Program-made: the position numbers and the translations under genes
The notes under the pieces: model-generated
What the model was told of the DNA's origin: nothing
The model's input: the letters and a program-made list of their open reading frames with translations, nothing else
Database searches by the model: none
Shown: positions 18,886-27,777 of the stretch, in pieces
Layout of the letters: the number at the start of each line of letters is the position of its first letter
Position numbering within the stretch: position 1 is the stretch's first letter
From: Pelagibacterium sediminicola
GTDB lineage: Bacteria > Pseudomonadota > Alphaproteobacteria > Rhizobiales > Devosiaceae
Direction: 5' to 3'
DNA: 64,000 bases
NCBI RefSeq assembly: GCF_003390885.1
Contig: NZ_QMEL01000007.1
Span: 99,370-163,369, forward strand

Positions 18886-20886
18886 ATGTTCCCCAAAATC
18901 CTCATAGCCAATCGTGGCGAGATTGCCTGCCGGGTCATCAAGACGGCGCGGAAGATGGGTATCGCGACGGTTGCGGTTTATTCCGATGCGGATCGGGACG
19001 CGCTGCATGTCAGGATGGCCGATGAGGCGGTTCATATCGGGCCCGCGCCGGCCAGCCAGTCCTATCTCGTTTTCGACAGAATCGTCGAGGCGTGCCGGGC
19101 GACCGGGGCGGTGGCGGTGCATCCGGGGTATGGGTTTTTGTCCGAGAATGCAGCGTTTGCGGAGCGGCTGCGGCAGGAAGGGATTTATTTTATCGGGCCG
19201 CCGGTCCCGGCCATCGAGGCGATGGGCGACAAGATTACCTCCAAAAAGATCGCCGCAGAAGCCGGGGTTTCGACTGTGCCGGGGCATATGGGGATCATCG
19301 GGACGGCGGCGGAAGCTGTAAAGATCGCCAAAAAGATCGGGTTTCCAGTGATGATCAAGGCGTCCGCCGGGGGCGGGGGCAAGGGGATGCGGATCGCGCG
19401 CAGCGAAGTGGAGGTCAAGGAGGGCTTTGAGCGCGCCAGATCAGAGGCGGCCTCGTCCTTCGGGGACGACCGGATCTTCATCGAGAAATTCATCGAGGAG
19501 CCGCGCCATATCGAAATCCAGGTGCTCGCGGATTCGCTGGGCAACTGTATTCATCTGGGCGAGCGGGAATGTTCGATCCAGCGGCGCAACCAGAAGGTGA
19601 TCGAGGAAGCGCCCTCGCCGTTCCTCGATGCGGAAACGCGCAAAAAGATGGGCGAGCAGGCGGTGGCGCTGGCACGGGCCGTCAGTTATGTGAGCGCGGG
19701 GACGGTCGAGTTCATCGTCGATAAGGACCGCAATTTCTACTTCCTTGAAATGAACACGCGGCTGCAGGTCGAGCATCCGGTGACTGAGCTGGTGACGGGC
19801 ATCGATCTGGTCGAGGAGATGATCAGGATCGCCGACGGGCAGATGCTTTCGGTCAGGCAGGAGGATGTAAAGCTCAACGGGTGGGCGGTCGAGGCGCGTA
19901 TTTATGCCGAGGACCCGTACCGCAATTTCCTGCCCTCGACCGGAAGGCTCAAGCGCTATCGTCCACCCGTCGAAGAGGCGTCGGCGACGCTTGTGGTCCG
20001 CAACGATACGGGGGTTTATGAGGGCGCCGAGATCAGCCCCTGGTACGATCCGATGATCGCCAAGCTCGTCACCTGGGCGCCCACCCGGCTCGAGGCGATC
20101 GACGGGCTGGCAGTGGCGCTCGACCAGTTCGATCTCGATGGTGTCGGCAACAATATCCCGTTCATCGCGACCGTGGCCCGGCAGGCGCGGTTCCGGGGTG
20201 GCGATCTTTCGACCAATTATATCGCCGAGGAGTTCCCGGATGGATTTACCGGGGCAAAGCTGGACGATGATGACCTGCTGGCGCTGGCCGCGCTGGCCTG
20301 CCGGGCGGCATTTCAGCTCGAAACGCGCGGGTTCGAGGGTGCCGGGGCGATGATGGGACAGCATGTTATCGCCGAGCGCAGCGTCATCATCGGCAATGAG
20401 CGCCGGGATTTCTCGATTCCCAAATCGGACGAGGCTTTCGTTCTGATGACCGATGACGGGCAGGGGCTTTTGATCGAGGATGGCTGGCAGCCGGGCGAAA
20501 CCGTCGCGGCGTCCGAGATCGACGGGCGTACGCTCCATGTGAGGATGGACCGGGTGACCTCGGGCTTCCGCATGCGCTATCGCGGCGCGGACCTCATCGC
20601 CAGGGTCATGCTGCCCCATGTGGCTGACCTCATGGTGCACATGCCGGTGAAATCACCCCCCGATATGAGCAAGTTCCTCATCTGCCCGATGCCGGGGCAG
20701 ATCATCCGGCTCGACGTGGCCGAGGGCGACGTGGTCGAGGAAGGCCAGCCGCTTGCGATCGTCGAGGCGATGAAGATGGAAAACGTGCTCAAGGCCGAGC
20801 GGCAGGCAAAGGTCGCGAAGGTGAATGTCGTTGCCGGAGACGTGCTGGCGGTGGATGCGGTGATCATGGAATTCGAGGCGGTGTGA
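18886..20886 (+). CDS. pccA: Propionyl-CoA carboxylase alpha subunit (biotin carboxylase and biotin carrier)
   Basis: ATP-dependent biotin carboxylase plus carrier, 666 residues. The N-terminal domain starts PKILIANRGEIACRVIKTAR, the ATP-grasp glycine loop is ASAGGGGKGMR, and FLEMNTRLQVEHPVTE closes the active site. The C-terminal biotinyl domain has EAMKMEN with the modified lysine at residue 630. Length and the BT-type linker region fit propionyl- rather than acetyl-CoA carboxylase. It begins immediately after the DUF559 stop codon, so its translation may now depend on that gene or on an embedded ribosome site. Acts with PccB. Confidence 0.96.
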   Translation: MFPKILIANRGEIACRVIKTARKMGIATVAVYSDADRDALHVRMADEAVHIGPAPASQSYLVFDRIVEACRATGAVAVHPGYGFLSENAAFAERLRQEGIYFIGPPVPAIEAMGDKITSKKIAAEAGVSTVPGHMGIIGTAAEAVKIAKKIGFPVMIKASAGGGGKGMRIARSEVEVKEGFERARSEAASSFGDDRIFIEKFIEEPRHIEIQVLADSLGNCIHLGERECSIQRRNQKVIEEAPSPFLDAETRKKMGEQAVALARAVSYVSAGTVEFIVDKDRNFYFLEMNTRLQVEHPVTELVTGIDLVEEMIRIADGQMLSVRQEDVKLNGWAVEARIYAEDPYRNFLPSTGRLKRYRPPVEEASATLVVRNDTGVYEGAEISPWYDPMIAKLVTWAPTRLEAIDGLAVALDQFDLDGVGNNIPFIATVARQARFRGGDLSTNYIAEEFPDGFTGAKLDDDDLLALAALACRAAFQLETRGFEGAGAMMGQHVIAERSVIIGNERRDFSIPKSDEAFVLMTDDGQGLLIEDGWQPGETVAASEIDGRTLHVRMDRVTSGFRMRYRGADLIARVMLPHVADLMVHMPVKSPPDMSKFLICPMPGQIIRLDVAEGDVVEEGQPLAIVEAMKMENVLKAERQAKVAKVNVVAGDVLAVDAVIMEFEAV

Positions 20887-20904
20887 TGGACAAGCACGCC
20901 CGGC

Positions 20905-21046
20905 GCCTCACCCCTCCCCAGCCCTCCCCGTCAAGGGGAGGGTGCTACGGAGTGAACGGGGCTGGGGTCGATATCACACGGTACGCCGGGCTGACACCTC
21001 CCCCCTTGCGGGGGAGGATGGGAGGGGGGACCCGGCGTTAGCCGGG
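20905..21046. repeat. GC-rich composite palindrome, copy 3
   Basis: The same two-module arrangement as copy 2 (CCCTCCCCGTCAAGGGGAGGG module, ~60-base spacer, then a CCTCCCCCCTTGCGGGGGAGG module), ending in the inverted CCGGCGTTAGCCGG. It fills the whole gap between pccA and mcm. Confidence 0.85.
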
Positions 21047-21056
21047 ATTTGACCCG

Positions 21057-23174
21057 ATGACCAAAAACCCCAAGAACCTCTGGCAAAAACTCGCGCAAAA
21101 GGAACTCCGCGACACCCCACTATCGTCCCTCGACCGCGACTATGGCGGCCTCTCGGTTTCCCCGGTCTATCTCGGCGATGACGGTGCCATTCCCGGTGTC
21201 GAGCCCTTCACGCGCGGGGTGCGGGCGACGATGTATGCCAACCGGCCGTGGACGATACGGCAGTATGCCGGGTTCTCGACCGCCGAGGAGAGCAACAGGT
21301 TTTACCGGCAGGCGCTGGAGCGCGGGCAGAAGGGGCTTTCGGTGGCCTTCGATCTGGCGACGCATCGGGGGTATGACAGCGATCATCCACGCGTCACGGG
21401 CGATGTGGGCAAGGCGGGGGTGGCGATCGATTCCGTTGAGGACATGAAGATCCTGTTCGATGGCATCCCGCTCGACGAGATGAGCGTTTCGATGACCATG
21501 AACGGGGCGGTGATCCCGGTGCTGGCCATGTTCATCGTTGCCGCAGAGGAACAGGGCGTGAGCCAGGAAAAGCTCTCGGGGACCATCCAGAACGATATCC
21601 TCAAGGAGTTCATGGTCCGCAACACCTATATCTACCCGCCCGAACCCTCCATGCGCATCGTGGGCGACATCATCGCGCATACGGCGCGTCACATGCCAAA
21701 ATTCAACTCCATCTCGATTTCGGGCTATCACATGCACGAGGCGGGAGCGACAGCGATCCAGGAACTGGCTTATACGCTGGCGGACGGGATGGATTACGTA
21801 CGCGCCGCGCAGGCGCGGGAGCTCGATATCGATGCCTTTGCCGGGCGGCTGAGCTTTTTCTTCGGCATCGGCATGAACTTTTTTGTCGAGATCGCCAAAT
21901 TGAGGGCGGCGCGGACGCTGTGGTCGAAGATCATGACCGATCTGGGCGCAAAGGACCCGCGCTCGAAAATGCTGCGCACCCACTGCCAGACATCGGGCGT
22001 TTCGCTGACCGAGCAGGACCCTTACAACAACGTGGTGCGTACGGCGTTCGAGGCGATGGCGGCGGTGCTGGGGGGCACGCAGAGCCTTCATACCAATTCG
22101 TTCGATGAGGCCATTGCGCTGCCGACGGAAACCTCGTCGCGCATCGCGCGCAACACCCAGCTCATCCTCCAGCACGAAACGCGGGTGACCGATGTGGTCG
22201 ATCCGCTCGGCGGGTCCCATTATATCGAGGCGCTGACCGCGCAACTGGTCGAAAAGGCCGAAAAACTCATTGCCGACGTCGAGGCCGAAGGGGGCATGAC
22301 CCGGGCGGTGCAGACGGGACGGCCCAAGCTTGAAATCGAAAAGGCGGCCGCCGTGCGGCAGGCCGCCATCGACCGGGGCGAGGAGGTGATCGTCGGGGTC
22401 AATCGCTACCGGCTCGACAATGAAGACCCCATCGAGACGCTGGAAATCGACAACGCGAAGGTGCGGGCTTCGCAGGTTGCGCGGCTTGAGACCGTCCGAA
22501 AAACGCGCGACGAGGCGCGGTGCCAGTCGATGCTCGATGCCTTGCGCGAATATGCGGCCAAGGACGAGGGCAATCTGCTCGAAGCGGCGATCGAGGCGGC
22601 GCGGGCGCGGGCGACGCTGGGCGAGATTTCGCACGCCATGGAGGATGTGTTCGGGCGCTACAATGCGACCACGCGGGTGCTCTCGGGGGTTTACGCCGGG
22701 GAATATGCCGCCGATCCGCAGTTCGAGGCGGTGCGCGAGCGCATCGCGGGTTTTTGCTCCACCCATGGCCGCGCGCCCGCGATCTTCATCGCCAAGATGG
22801 GGCAGGACGGGCACGACCGGGGCGCCAAGGTGATCGCCACGGCCTTTGCCGATCTGGGGTTCGAGGTGCATATGGGATCGCTGTTCGAGACGCCCGACGA
22901 GGTCGGCGCCCATGCCGGGGAGCTTGCCGTGGACGCGGTGGGCGTTTCCTCGCTGGCGGCGGGGCACAAGACGCTGGTGCCCGAACTGATTGCGGCGCTC
23001 AAGCGCCGGGGGCTCGACGATGTGGCCGTGGTGGTCGGCGGGGTGATCCCCGGCAGCGATTACGATTTTCTATACGAGGCCGGAGTGCTGGAGATTTTCG
23101 GGCCGGGCACCAACGTGCTCGACGCGGCCTTTGCCGTGCTGGGGCGTATCGAGGGGCGGCTGACCAACAGATGA
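21057..23174 (+). CDS. mcm: Methylmalonyl-CoA mutase, adenosylcobalamin-dependent
   Basis: Isomerises (R)-methylmalonyl-CoA to succinyl-CoA. The single 705-residue chain carries both the TIM-barrel catalytic domain ([57 protein letters not shown]) and the C-terminal B12 domain with the D-x-H-x-x-G motif at D584, H586 and G589. This is the large-subunit or homodimeric form; no small subunit is adjacent. Its TGA stop overlaps the epimerase ATG by 4 bases. The start at 21057 follows directly on palindrome copy 3, which leaves no good ribosome site visible. Confidence 0.97.
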   Translation: MTKNPKNLWQKLAQKELRDTPLSSLDRDYGGLSVSPVYLGDDGAIPGVEPFTRGVRATMYANRPWTIRQYAGFSTAEESNRFYRQALERGQKGLSVAFDLATHRGYDSDHPRVTGDVGKAGVAIDSVEDMKILFDGIPLDEMSVSMTMNGAVIPVLAMFIVAAEEQGVSQEKLSGTIQNDILKEFMVRNTYIYPPEPSMRIVGDIIAHTARHMPKFNSISISGYHMHEAGATAIQELAYTLADGMDYVRAAQARELDIDAFAGRLSFFFGIGMNFFVEIAKLRAARTLWSKIMTDLGAKDPRSKMLRTHCQTSGVSLTEQDPYNNVVRTAFEAMAAVLGGTQSLHTNSFDEAIALPTETSSRIARNTQLILQHETRVTDVVDPLGGSHYIEALTAQLVEKAEKLIADVEAEGGMTRAVQTGRPKLEIEKAAAVRQAAIDRGEEVIVGVNRYRLDNEDPIETLEIDNAKVRASQVARLETVRKTRDEARCQSMLDALREYAAKDEGNLLEAAIEAARARATLGEISHAMEDVFGRYNATTRVLSGVYAGEYAADPQFEAVRERIAGFCSTHGRAPAIFIAKMGQDGHDRGAKVIATAFADLGFEVHMGSLFETPDEVGAHAGELAVDAVGVSSLAAGHKTLVPELIAALKRRGLDDVAVVVGGVIPGSDYDFLYEAGVLEIFGPGTNVLDAAFAVLGRIEGRLTNR

Positions 23175-23581
23175 TCGGGCGGCTCAACCATATCGCCATC
23201 GCCGTGCCGGACTTGCAAAAGGCGATGGGCAAATATCGCGACATGCTGGGCGCGTCGGTTTCCGCGCCGCAGGCCCTGCCCGAGCATGGCGTGACGGTGG
23301 TGTTCGTCGATACGGGCAACACCAAGGTCGAACTGCTCGAACCGCTGGGGGCGGCTTCCCCGGTGGCCGGGTTTCTTGCAAAGAACCCCGATGGCGGGAT
23401 GCACCATGTGTGTTTCGAGGTCCCCGACATTGCGGGCGCGGTGCGGCACCTCGTTGCGGGCGGGGCGCGGGTGCTGGGGGATGGCAAGCCGAAGACCGGC
23501 GCCCACGGCCTGCCGGTGCTGTTTTTGCACCCCAAGGATTTCGACGGGGTGCTGATCGAGCTTGAGGAGAGGGCGGTATAG
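23171..23581 (+). CDS. mce: Methylmalonyl-CoA epimerase
   Basis: Interconverts (S)- and (R)-methylmalonyl-CoA, linking the carboxylase product to the mutase substrate. A 136-residue vicinal-oxygen-chelate protein beginning [18 protein letters not shown]; metal ligands are expected at His7, the [10 protein letters not shown] histidines and the terminal IELEE glutamate. The ATG overlaps the mutase stop codon (ATGA). It completes the gene set from propionyl-CoA to succinyl-CoA. Confidence 0.95.
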   Translation: MIGRLNHIAIAVPDLQKAMGKYRDMLGASVSAPQALPEHGVTVVFVDTGNTKVELLEPLGAASPVAGFLAKNPDGGMHHVCFEVPDIAGAVRHLVAGGARVLGDGKPKTGAHGLPVLFLHPKDFDGVLIELEERAV

Positions 23582-23602
23582 TCGATCTGTTCTCCTTTGC
23601 TT

Positions 23603-23681
23603 CTCCGGCGAAAGCCGGAGTCCATGCCTCGACGGTTGCGCAGGCTGGGATTTCGTTCTGGTTTCCGGCTTTCGCCGGAAA
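23603..23681. repeat. Inverted pair of CCGGCGAAAGCCGG palindromes
   Basis: CTCCGGCGAAAGCCGGAG (23603-23620) and TTTCCGGCTTTCGCCGGAAA (23662-23681) are each hairpins and also inverted copies of each other over 16 bases. A related single copy, CCCGGCTTTCGCCGGG, lies at 41467-41482. It follows mce and may help end that operon. Confidence 0.7.
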
Positions 23682-23783
23682 AGCGAGGGGAGCTGTTCCC
23701 GTCAAATTATGACAGACACTAATAGACTGTTAACGCCGGGCGGCTAGCATAGGCATCCTTGCAACAGGCGTTTGGCTGGAGCG

Positions 23784-24062
23784 ATGGCACAAATCGGCTT
23801 CAAGAAGATGAACTGGCTGCCTCGACCCTCCGTGTGGAAAGAGGCCGAGCTTGCGCGTCTCAAGCGCAAGGAAATGATGGAAGATTTTCAGCAGCGCTCG
23901 CTAAATCTGGCCAACGCGTTTGCAAACACTTTTTCGTTCCAGCTCAACTCATCGGTGGATAACGTCGCCAAGACCGCCTCTGACCGGATGGCTGCCGAAG
24001 TCGAGACGAAAGCTACGGAAATGCAGAACAAGCTGATGTCGACCATCGACAAGATGGCCTGA
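23784..24062 (+). CDS. Hypothetical protein, helical
   Basis: A 92-residue protein that I do not recognise. It starts MAQIGFKKMNWLPRPSVWKEAEL and is charged and probably helical (RLKRKEMMEDFQQRSLNLANAFANTF), ending VETKATEMQNKLMSTIDKM. ATG 23784 has GGAG six bases upstream; a TTG 12 bases earlier overlaps that site. It stands alone between mce and the minus-strand murD2 gene and is followed by a REP-like palindrome. The C-terminal half loosely resembles coiled-coil segments of secreted or flagellum-associated proteins, but not enough for a call. Confidence 0.65.
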   Translation: MAQIGFKKMNWLPRPSVWKEAELARLKRKEMMEDFQQRSLNLANAFANTFSFQLNSSVDNVAKTASDRMAAEVETKATEMQNKLMSTIDKMA

Positions 24063-24077
24063 CTACTCACCTTCTCG

Positions 24078-24151
24078 CGTCGTTGCCCGGTTTATCCGGG
24101 TAATCCAGCCTTTTTGGCCACTGGGTCACCCGGATAAACCGGGTGACGACG
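24078..24151. repeat. REP-like long palindrome
   Basis: CGTCGTTGCCCGGTTTATC and GATAAACCGGGTGACGACG are outer arms of a ~74-base imperfect palindrome with AATCCAGCCTTTTTGGCC in the loop. The same element occurs at 41373-41446. It lies between convergent genes and could work as a terminator. Confidence 0.75.
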
Positions 24152-24158
24152 GAGGGCC

Positions 24159-25433
24159 TTATCCGAAATAGCGCTGCGCCATGGCCTTGAAGGCGTCGCC
24201 GCGTTCCTCGAAATTCCTGAACTGGTTGTAGCTCGGCGCGCCGGGTGAGAGCAGGATCGTGTCGAAATCGGCCCGGTTGGCGGCCAGATGGCGCATGGCG
24301 TCATCAAGGGTTGCGAACTCGCCGACCGGGATGGGGGTGTTCTCGCGCACGGCGGTGGCGATGCGGGGGCCGGTGGCGGGCAGGCAGCAAAGCGCGGTGA
24401 CCCCGGCGAGGCCCATCAGATTGGCAAGGTCGGTATAGTCCTGCTGGCGCTCGTGACCGCCCGCGATCAGCGCGATGCGGCGGCCGCGATAGGCGGCGAG
24501 CGCGACCTTGGTGGCCTCGGGAGTGGTGGAGATCGAATCGTCGATGAAGAGGATATCCCCTACGCTGAGTTCCTCGAGCCGGTGGGGCAGGGGGACGAAG
24601 GCCTCTATGCCCTTGAATATCCCCTCGCGCGTCGCGCCTGCGGCGAGCGCGATCTGGGCGGCGAGCCTTGCGTTGTCGTGGTTGTGGGCGCCCTTGAGCC
24701 GCGAGTGCATGGCGGCCATCAGAATCTCGTCGGCAAGATCGATATCGAGCGCGGGGATGCGTTCGGTCGAGGGCAGGATGGCTTTGAGCACGCGCTCATT
24801 GCCGCCCGCTTGTGGCCCGAGCGCGGCGAGCCTTGGCCCTTTGACGAAGATATTGAGCTTGTCGCGGTAGTAGTTGTCGAGCCCGCCGTGCCAGTCGACG
24901 TGTTCGGGGAAAAGATTGGAAATGGCCGCGATGTCGGGGGCAAAGCCGATATCGGCGGTCTGGTAGGAGGAAAGCTCGAGCACAACGGTCTGCGCCTTGT
25001 CGGCGGCATCAAGCGGGGGAATGCCCACATTGCCTGCAAGGATGGCATCGACGCCCGAATGGACCAGCATCAGATGGACGAGGGTGGCGGTGGTGGATTT
25101 GCCCTTGGTGCCCGAAATGGCGGCCACGGTGCGGCCCTCACGGAAATGCGCGGCCCAGATGTTGAGGTTCGAGGTGATCGTCACCCCCGCCTGCCGGGCG
25201 GCGTCGAACACGGGCTTGTAAAGCGAGACGCCGGGGCTTTTGACGATGGTGCCAAAGCGCGTGACGTTGGCGGCCTCCCCGGCAGGGATGGAGATGGCGC
25301 CTTCGAGTTCGGCGGTGCCATCGTCGCTGGTGACGAAAAGTTCGAGGCCGGGATAGCGCCGGGCGAGGAAGTCTGCCGTCGAGCGGGCCTCGCGGCCCGC
25401 GCCATAGAGAAGAACCGGTCCGTCAATTTGCAT
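24159..25433 (-). CDS. murD2: UDP-MurNAc-L-alanine ligase, probably L-glutamate-adding MurD2
   Basis: A 424-residue Mur ligase that adds glutamate to UDP-MurNAc-L-Ala in the cytoplasm. The P-loop is SGTKGKSTT (about residues 107-115), with LELSSYQ, FPEHVDWHG, HNHDNARLAAQ and FIDDSISTTPEAT in order. Ordinary MurD adds D-Glu and sits in the dcw cluster with ftsW and murG. Here it is next to MurL, overlapping it by 11 bases. That pairing defines MurD2, which adds L-Glu for MurL to epimerise. The L-Glu specificity is inferred from the neighbour. Confidence 0.88.
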   Translation of the reverse strand: MQIDGPVLLYGAGREARSTADFLARRYPGLELFVTSDDGTAELEGAISIPAGEAANVTRFGTIVKSPGVSLYKPVFDAARQAGVTITSNLNIWAAHFREGRTVAAISGTKGKSTTATLVHLMLVHSGVDAILAGNVGIPPLDAADKAQTVVLELSSYQTADIGFAPDIAAISNLFPEHVDWHGGLDNYYRDKLNIFVKGPRLAALGPQAGGNERVLKAILPSTERIPALDIDLADEILMAAMHSRLKGAHNHDNARLAAQIALAAGATREGIFKGIEAFVPLPHRLEELSVGDILFIDDSISTTPEATKVALAAYRGRRIALIAGGHERQQDYTDLANLMGLAGVTALCCLPATGPRIATAVRENTPIPVGEFATLDDAMRHLAANRADFDTILLSPGAPSYNQFRNFEERGDAFKAMAQRYFG

Positions 25434-26757
25434 GGGAAATAACCGCTTTTTCGATCTGTTCCGGGATGAGGTGGTCGGGGCTGTCGGCCATCAGTTCCAT
25501 AAAGGCGTCTTCGAGCCGCGCCGCGCCGTAAAAGGCTTCGAGTTCGGGCCTGAGGGCGATAACGACTGCGCTACGGCTCCATTGCGGATCTTTTGAAATC
25601 CGCCACAGGCAGGCGGCGGCTTCGAGAATTTCGCCGACGCATTCCCAGGGCTTGTGCCCGGCAAGCCCGGTCAATTCGCGATAGGCGGGGATGTTTTCGG
25701 GGTCATCGAGGACATTCTGCCCGAAAATGGCGACCAGTCTTTCGCGGCTCATCCAGGGCGCGAGGATGAGGAAGACGAAATGGCATTTGGGGCATTTGCC
25801 GCACCAGAGCGGACCATCGTTGCCGCCCAGCCGGAAGTTGGTGTTGCAGCTTGAAAAAACGTCGTCGTAGCGGTCGGTGCGGGCGAAAAGCTGGCCGATG
25901 CGGGCCTCGGAAAAGGGGCGGAGCAGGGAAAAATAGCCCAGCGTCCCGCCGCTGGCGTGGGCAAGCGTTTCCGCGATCAGCCTTTCAAAGCCGAGCGATT
26001 TGGAGTGCTGGTGATTGGCCTCGCGGCCATCGAAATCGATATTGCCCTCGCTTGCCGAGCGCTCGTTGGAAAGGACGATGGCATTATAGCCGTAAAGCAG
26101 CGCGGCCAGCGCGGCGATCATCGAGTTGATGGCGGTCGAGGGGACGTGGCCGTTGTAATAGCCGGGCTCTCTTGAAAGCCGGATCATTTCGGGATCGAGG
26201 GTGCGTTCGACGCCGATGAGGTCGTGGCCGGAGCGCCCGGACGTGGTGAGGATCGGGCCCTTGGGGTTGACGGCGAAAAGCGTGATGTCCCGGCCGGCGC
26301 ATTCGAGCAGGTCGACGCTCACCAGCGAGTCCTTGCCGCCCCCGATGAGGACGAGCGCGCGCTCGGGGAGAATTATCGGCGTGGGCTGGGGCGCGCTGTT
26401 TCCGATGCTGAACTGGAGTTGTCCAAAGCGCCTGAGGTCATTGCGGGCGTAAAATTCGCCCAGCCCGTTTTCGTAGATGTCAGTGAGGAAGGGCAGGTCG
26501 TCATCGGTGAGCGCAAGGCTCGCAAGATCGATCGAGAAGGGCGCGAGGAGCTTGAAATAGCTTACGCCCAGAACGGCGGCGTTAAGATCGAGCAGGTGCC
26601 TGAACGCGCCCGATTGCGCGGCGTCCGCGCTCAGGCCATCGAGCGGGAAGCGGAGTGTTTCGATGAAGGCCAGTTCGCCGAGACGGTAGTCGAACCGGGC
26701 GATGCCTGTGTCCGCGTCGAACAGGGGGGCGGCAATTTCAAAGACGGTCTTTGTCAA
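25423..26757 (-). CDS. murL: UDP-MurNAc-L-Ala-L-Glu epimerase MurL
   Basis: A 444-residue protein matching the MurL family, which converts the terminal L-Glu of UDP-MurNAc-L-Ala-L-Glu to D-Glu using ATP. An ATP-pyrophosphatase-type loop, LIGGGKDSLVS (about residues 137-147), is followed by VLSNERSASEGN and a cysteine cluster, WCGKCPKCHF. The initiator appears to be TTG at 26757, because a stop codon lies 15 bases upstream in frame. Its 3' end overlaps murD2, so the pair is coupled. It starts 12 bases after the phosphoesterase gene ends, suggesting one transcript of three genes. Family recognised from the MurD2-MurL pairing described in Xanthomonas. Confidence 0.88.
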   Translation of the reverse strand: MTKTVFEIAAPLFDADTGIARFDYRLGELAFIETLRFPLDGLSADAAQSGAFRHLLDLNAAVLGVSYFKLLAPFSIDLASLALTDDDLPFLTDIYENGLGEFYARNDLRRFGQLQFSIGNSAPQPTPIILPERALVLIGGGKDSLVSVDLLECAGRDITLFAVNPKGPILTTSGRSGHDLIGVERTLDPEMIRLSREPGYYNGHVPSTAINSMIAALAALLYGYNAIVLSNERSASEGNIDFDGREANHQHSKSLGFERLIAETLAHASGGTLGYFSLLRPFSEARIGQLFARTDRYDDVFSSCNTNFRLGGNDGPLWCGKCPKCHFVFLILAPWMSRERLVAIFGQNVLDDPENIPAYRELTGLAGHKPWECVGEILEAAACLWRISKDPQWSRSAVVIALRPELEAFYGAARLEDAFMELMADSPDHLIPEQIEKAVISHAN

Positions 26758-26769
26758 GACGAGCTCTGG

Positions 26770-27660
26770 TCAAGAGATTCGCATCTGCAAACGCATGGTA
26801 ATGCCATCGCCGAGGCGCTGGTAGCCGAATTCGCGCATGGAGCAATGCCACTCGGTTCCGGCCTTTTCGATGCGGAAAAGGTTGTAGCGTGCGGGGGCGT
26901 CGTGCCCGCCGGGAGCCGCCGAACCCGCCGCCACCCCGATCACGGGGATCTCGCGCTCGGGCCCTGCAACCGCGTTGATGGTGGACTGGTGGGTATGGCC
27001 GTGAAGGATCAGTTCGGCCCCGGCCTGGCTGAGCATTGCGCGCAGTTGCGGGGCGTCCCAAAGTCCGAGCCGCCGGGAATCGGCATATTCGGGATAGGGC
27101 GGGTGATGGATGAGGATGATGCGGAAATAGCCCGCGTCTCCCAGCAGGTTCAGCAGTTTTGCCGTGCGTTCGATCTGCCCGGCGCCGACCTCGCCGGCGG
27201 CGATGAACGGACCGGTGGGAATGGCGCTCGAAAGCCCGATCACGGCGACCTGATCGATCCGGCGCAGGTAGGGGAAGGGCTCGTTGCCGAGCGTTTCGCC
27301 GGCCATATAGGCGCCGTAGGTGGCCAGCGCCTTTTCCAGCCCGCCCTTGACATAGGCGTCGTGATTGCCGGGCACGGTGCAGACGTCTTCGGGCTCGCCG
27401 AGCGAGCGGAGCCATTCGTGCGCGCGGAAGATTTCCTCGTCGAGCGCGAGATTGACGATATCCCCGGTGACCGCGATCATGTCGGGACGCTGCGCCTTCA
27501 TGTGGGCGACGAGGTCCGCGAGCGTCTTGCCCTTCATCTCGTGCCCGCGCTTGATCTGCCAGTTCAGCCAGCCGGTGAAGCGCTTGGATAAAAGGTCACG
27601 CGGGGTCACGCGCGGCAGGGGCGCAAGGTGGACATCGGAAATATGGGCGAGTGAAATCAT
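26770..27660 (-). CDS. Calcineurin-like metallophosphoesterase, CpdA-like
   Basis: A 296-residue dinuclear metallophosphoesterase. The metal-binding motifs appear in order: ISDVHL, TGDIVN, VPGNHD, ILIHHPP and LHGHTH. Sequence and size resemble the class III cyclic-nucleotide phosphodiesterase CpdA group, but the natural substrate cannot be told from sequence. It is the first gene of a probable three-gene minus-strand unit with murL and murD2, the gap to murL being 12 bases. A link to peptidoglycan or cAMP turnover is not demonstrated. Confidence 0.85.
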   Translation of the reverse strand: MISLAHISDVHLAPLPRVTPRDLLSKRFTGWLNWQIKRGHEMKGKTLADLVAHMKAQRPDMIAVTGDIVNLALDEEIFRAHEWLRSLGEPEDVCTVPGNHDAYVKGGLEKALATYGAYMAGETLGNEPFPYLRRIDQVAVIGLSSAIPTGPFIAAGEVGAGQIERTAKLLNLLGDAGYFRIILIHHPPYPEYADSRRLGLWDAPQLRAMLSQAGAELILHGHTHQSTINAVAGPEREIPVIGVAAGSAAPGGHDAPARYNLFRIEKAGTEWHCSMREFGYQRLGDGITMRLQMRIS

Positions 27661-27777
27661 GAGTGGGCGACTATTGGCACGGCGGCTGCGGCAAGAAAAT
27701 GGCCGAATGCGGTTTGTTGCCGTATTTGTGCCTGCGTGGTTTACGCCACCGGAACGGATCGGGCAGGGACCTTGCAG

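Noticed and set aside
19441..20640. 399-codon open frame on the minus strand
   Set aside because: Antisense to pccA, no recognisable protein features.
21120..22967. 615-codon open frame on the minus strand
   Set aside because: Antisense to methylmalonyl-CoA mutase, with Arg/His-rich composition and no conserved motif.
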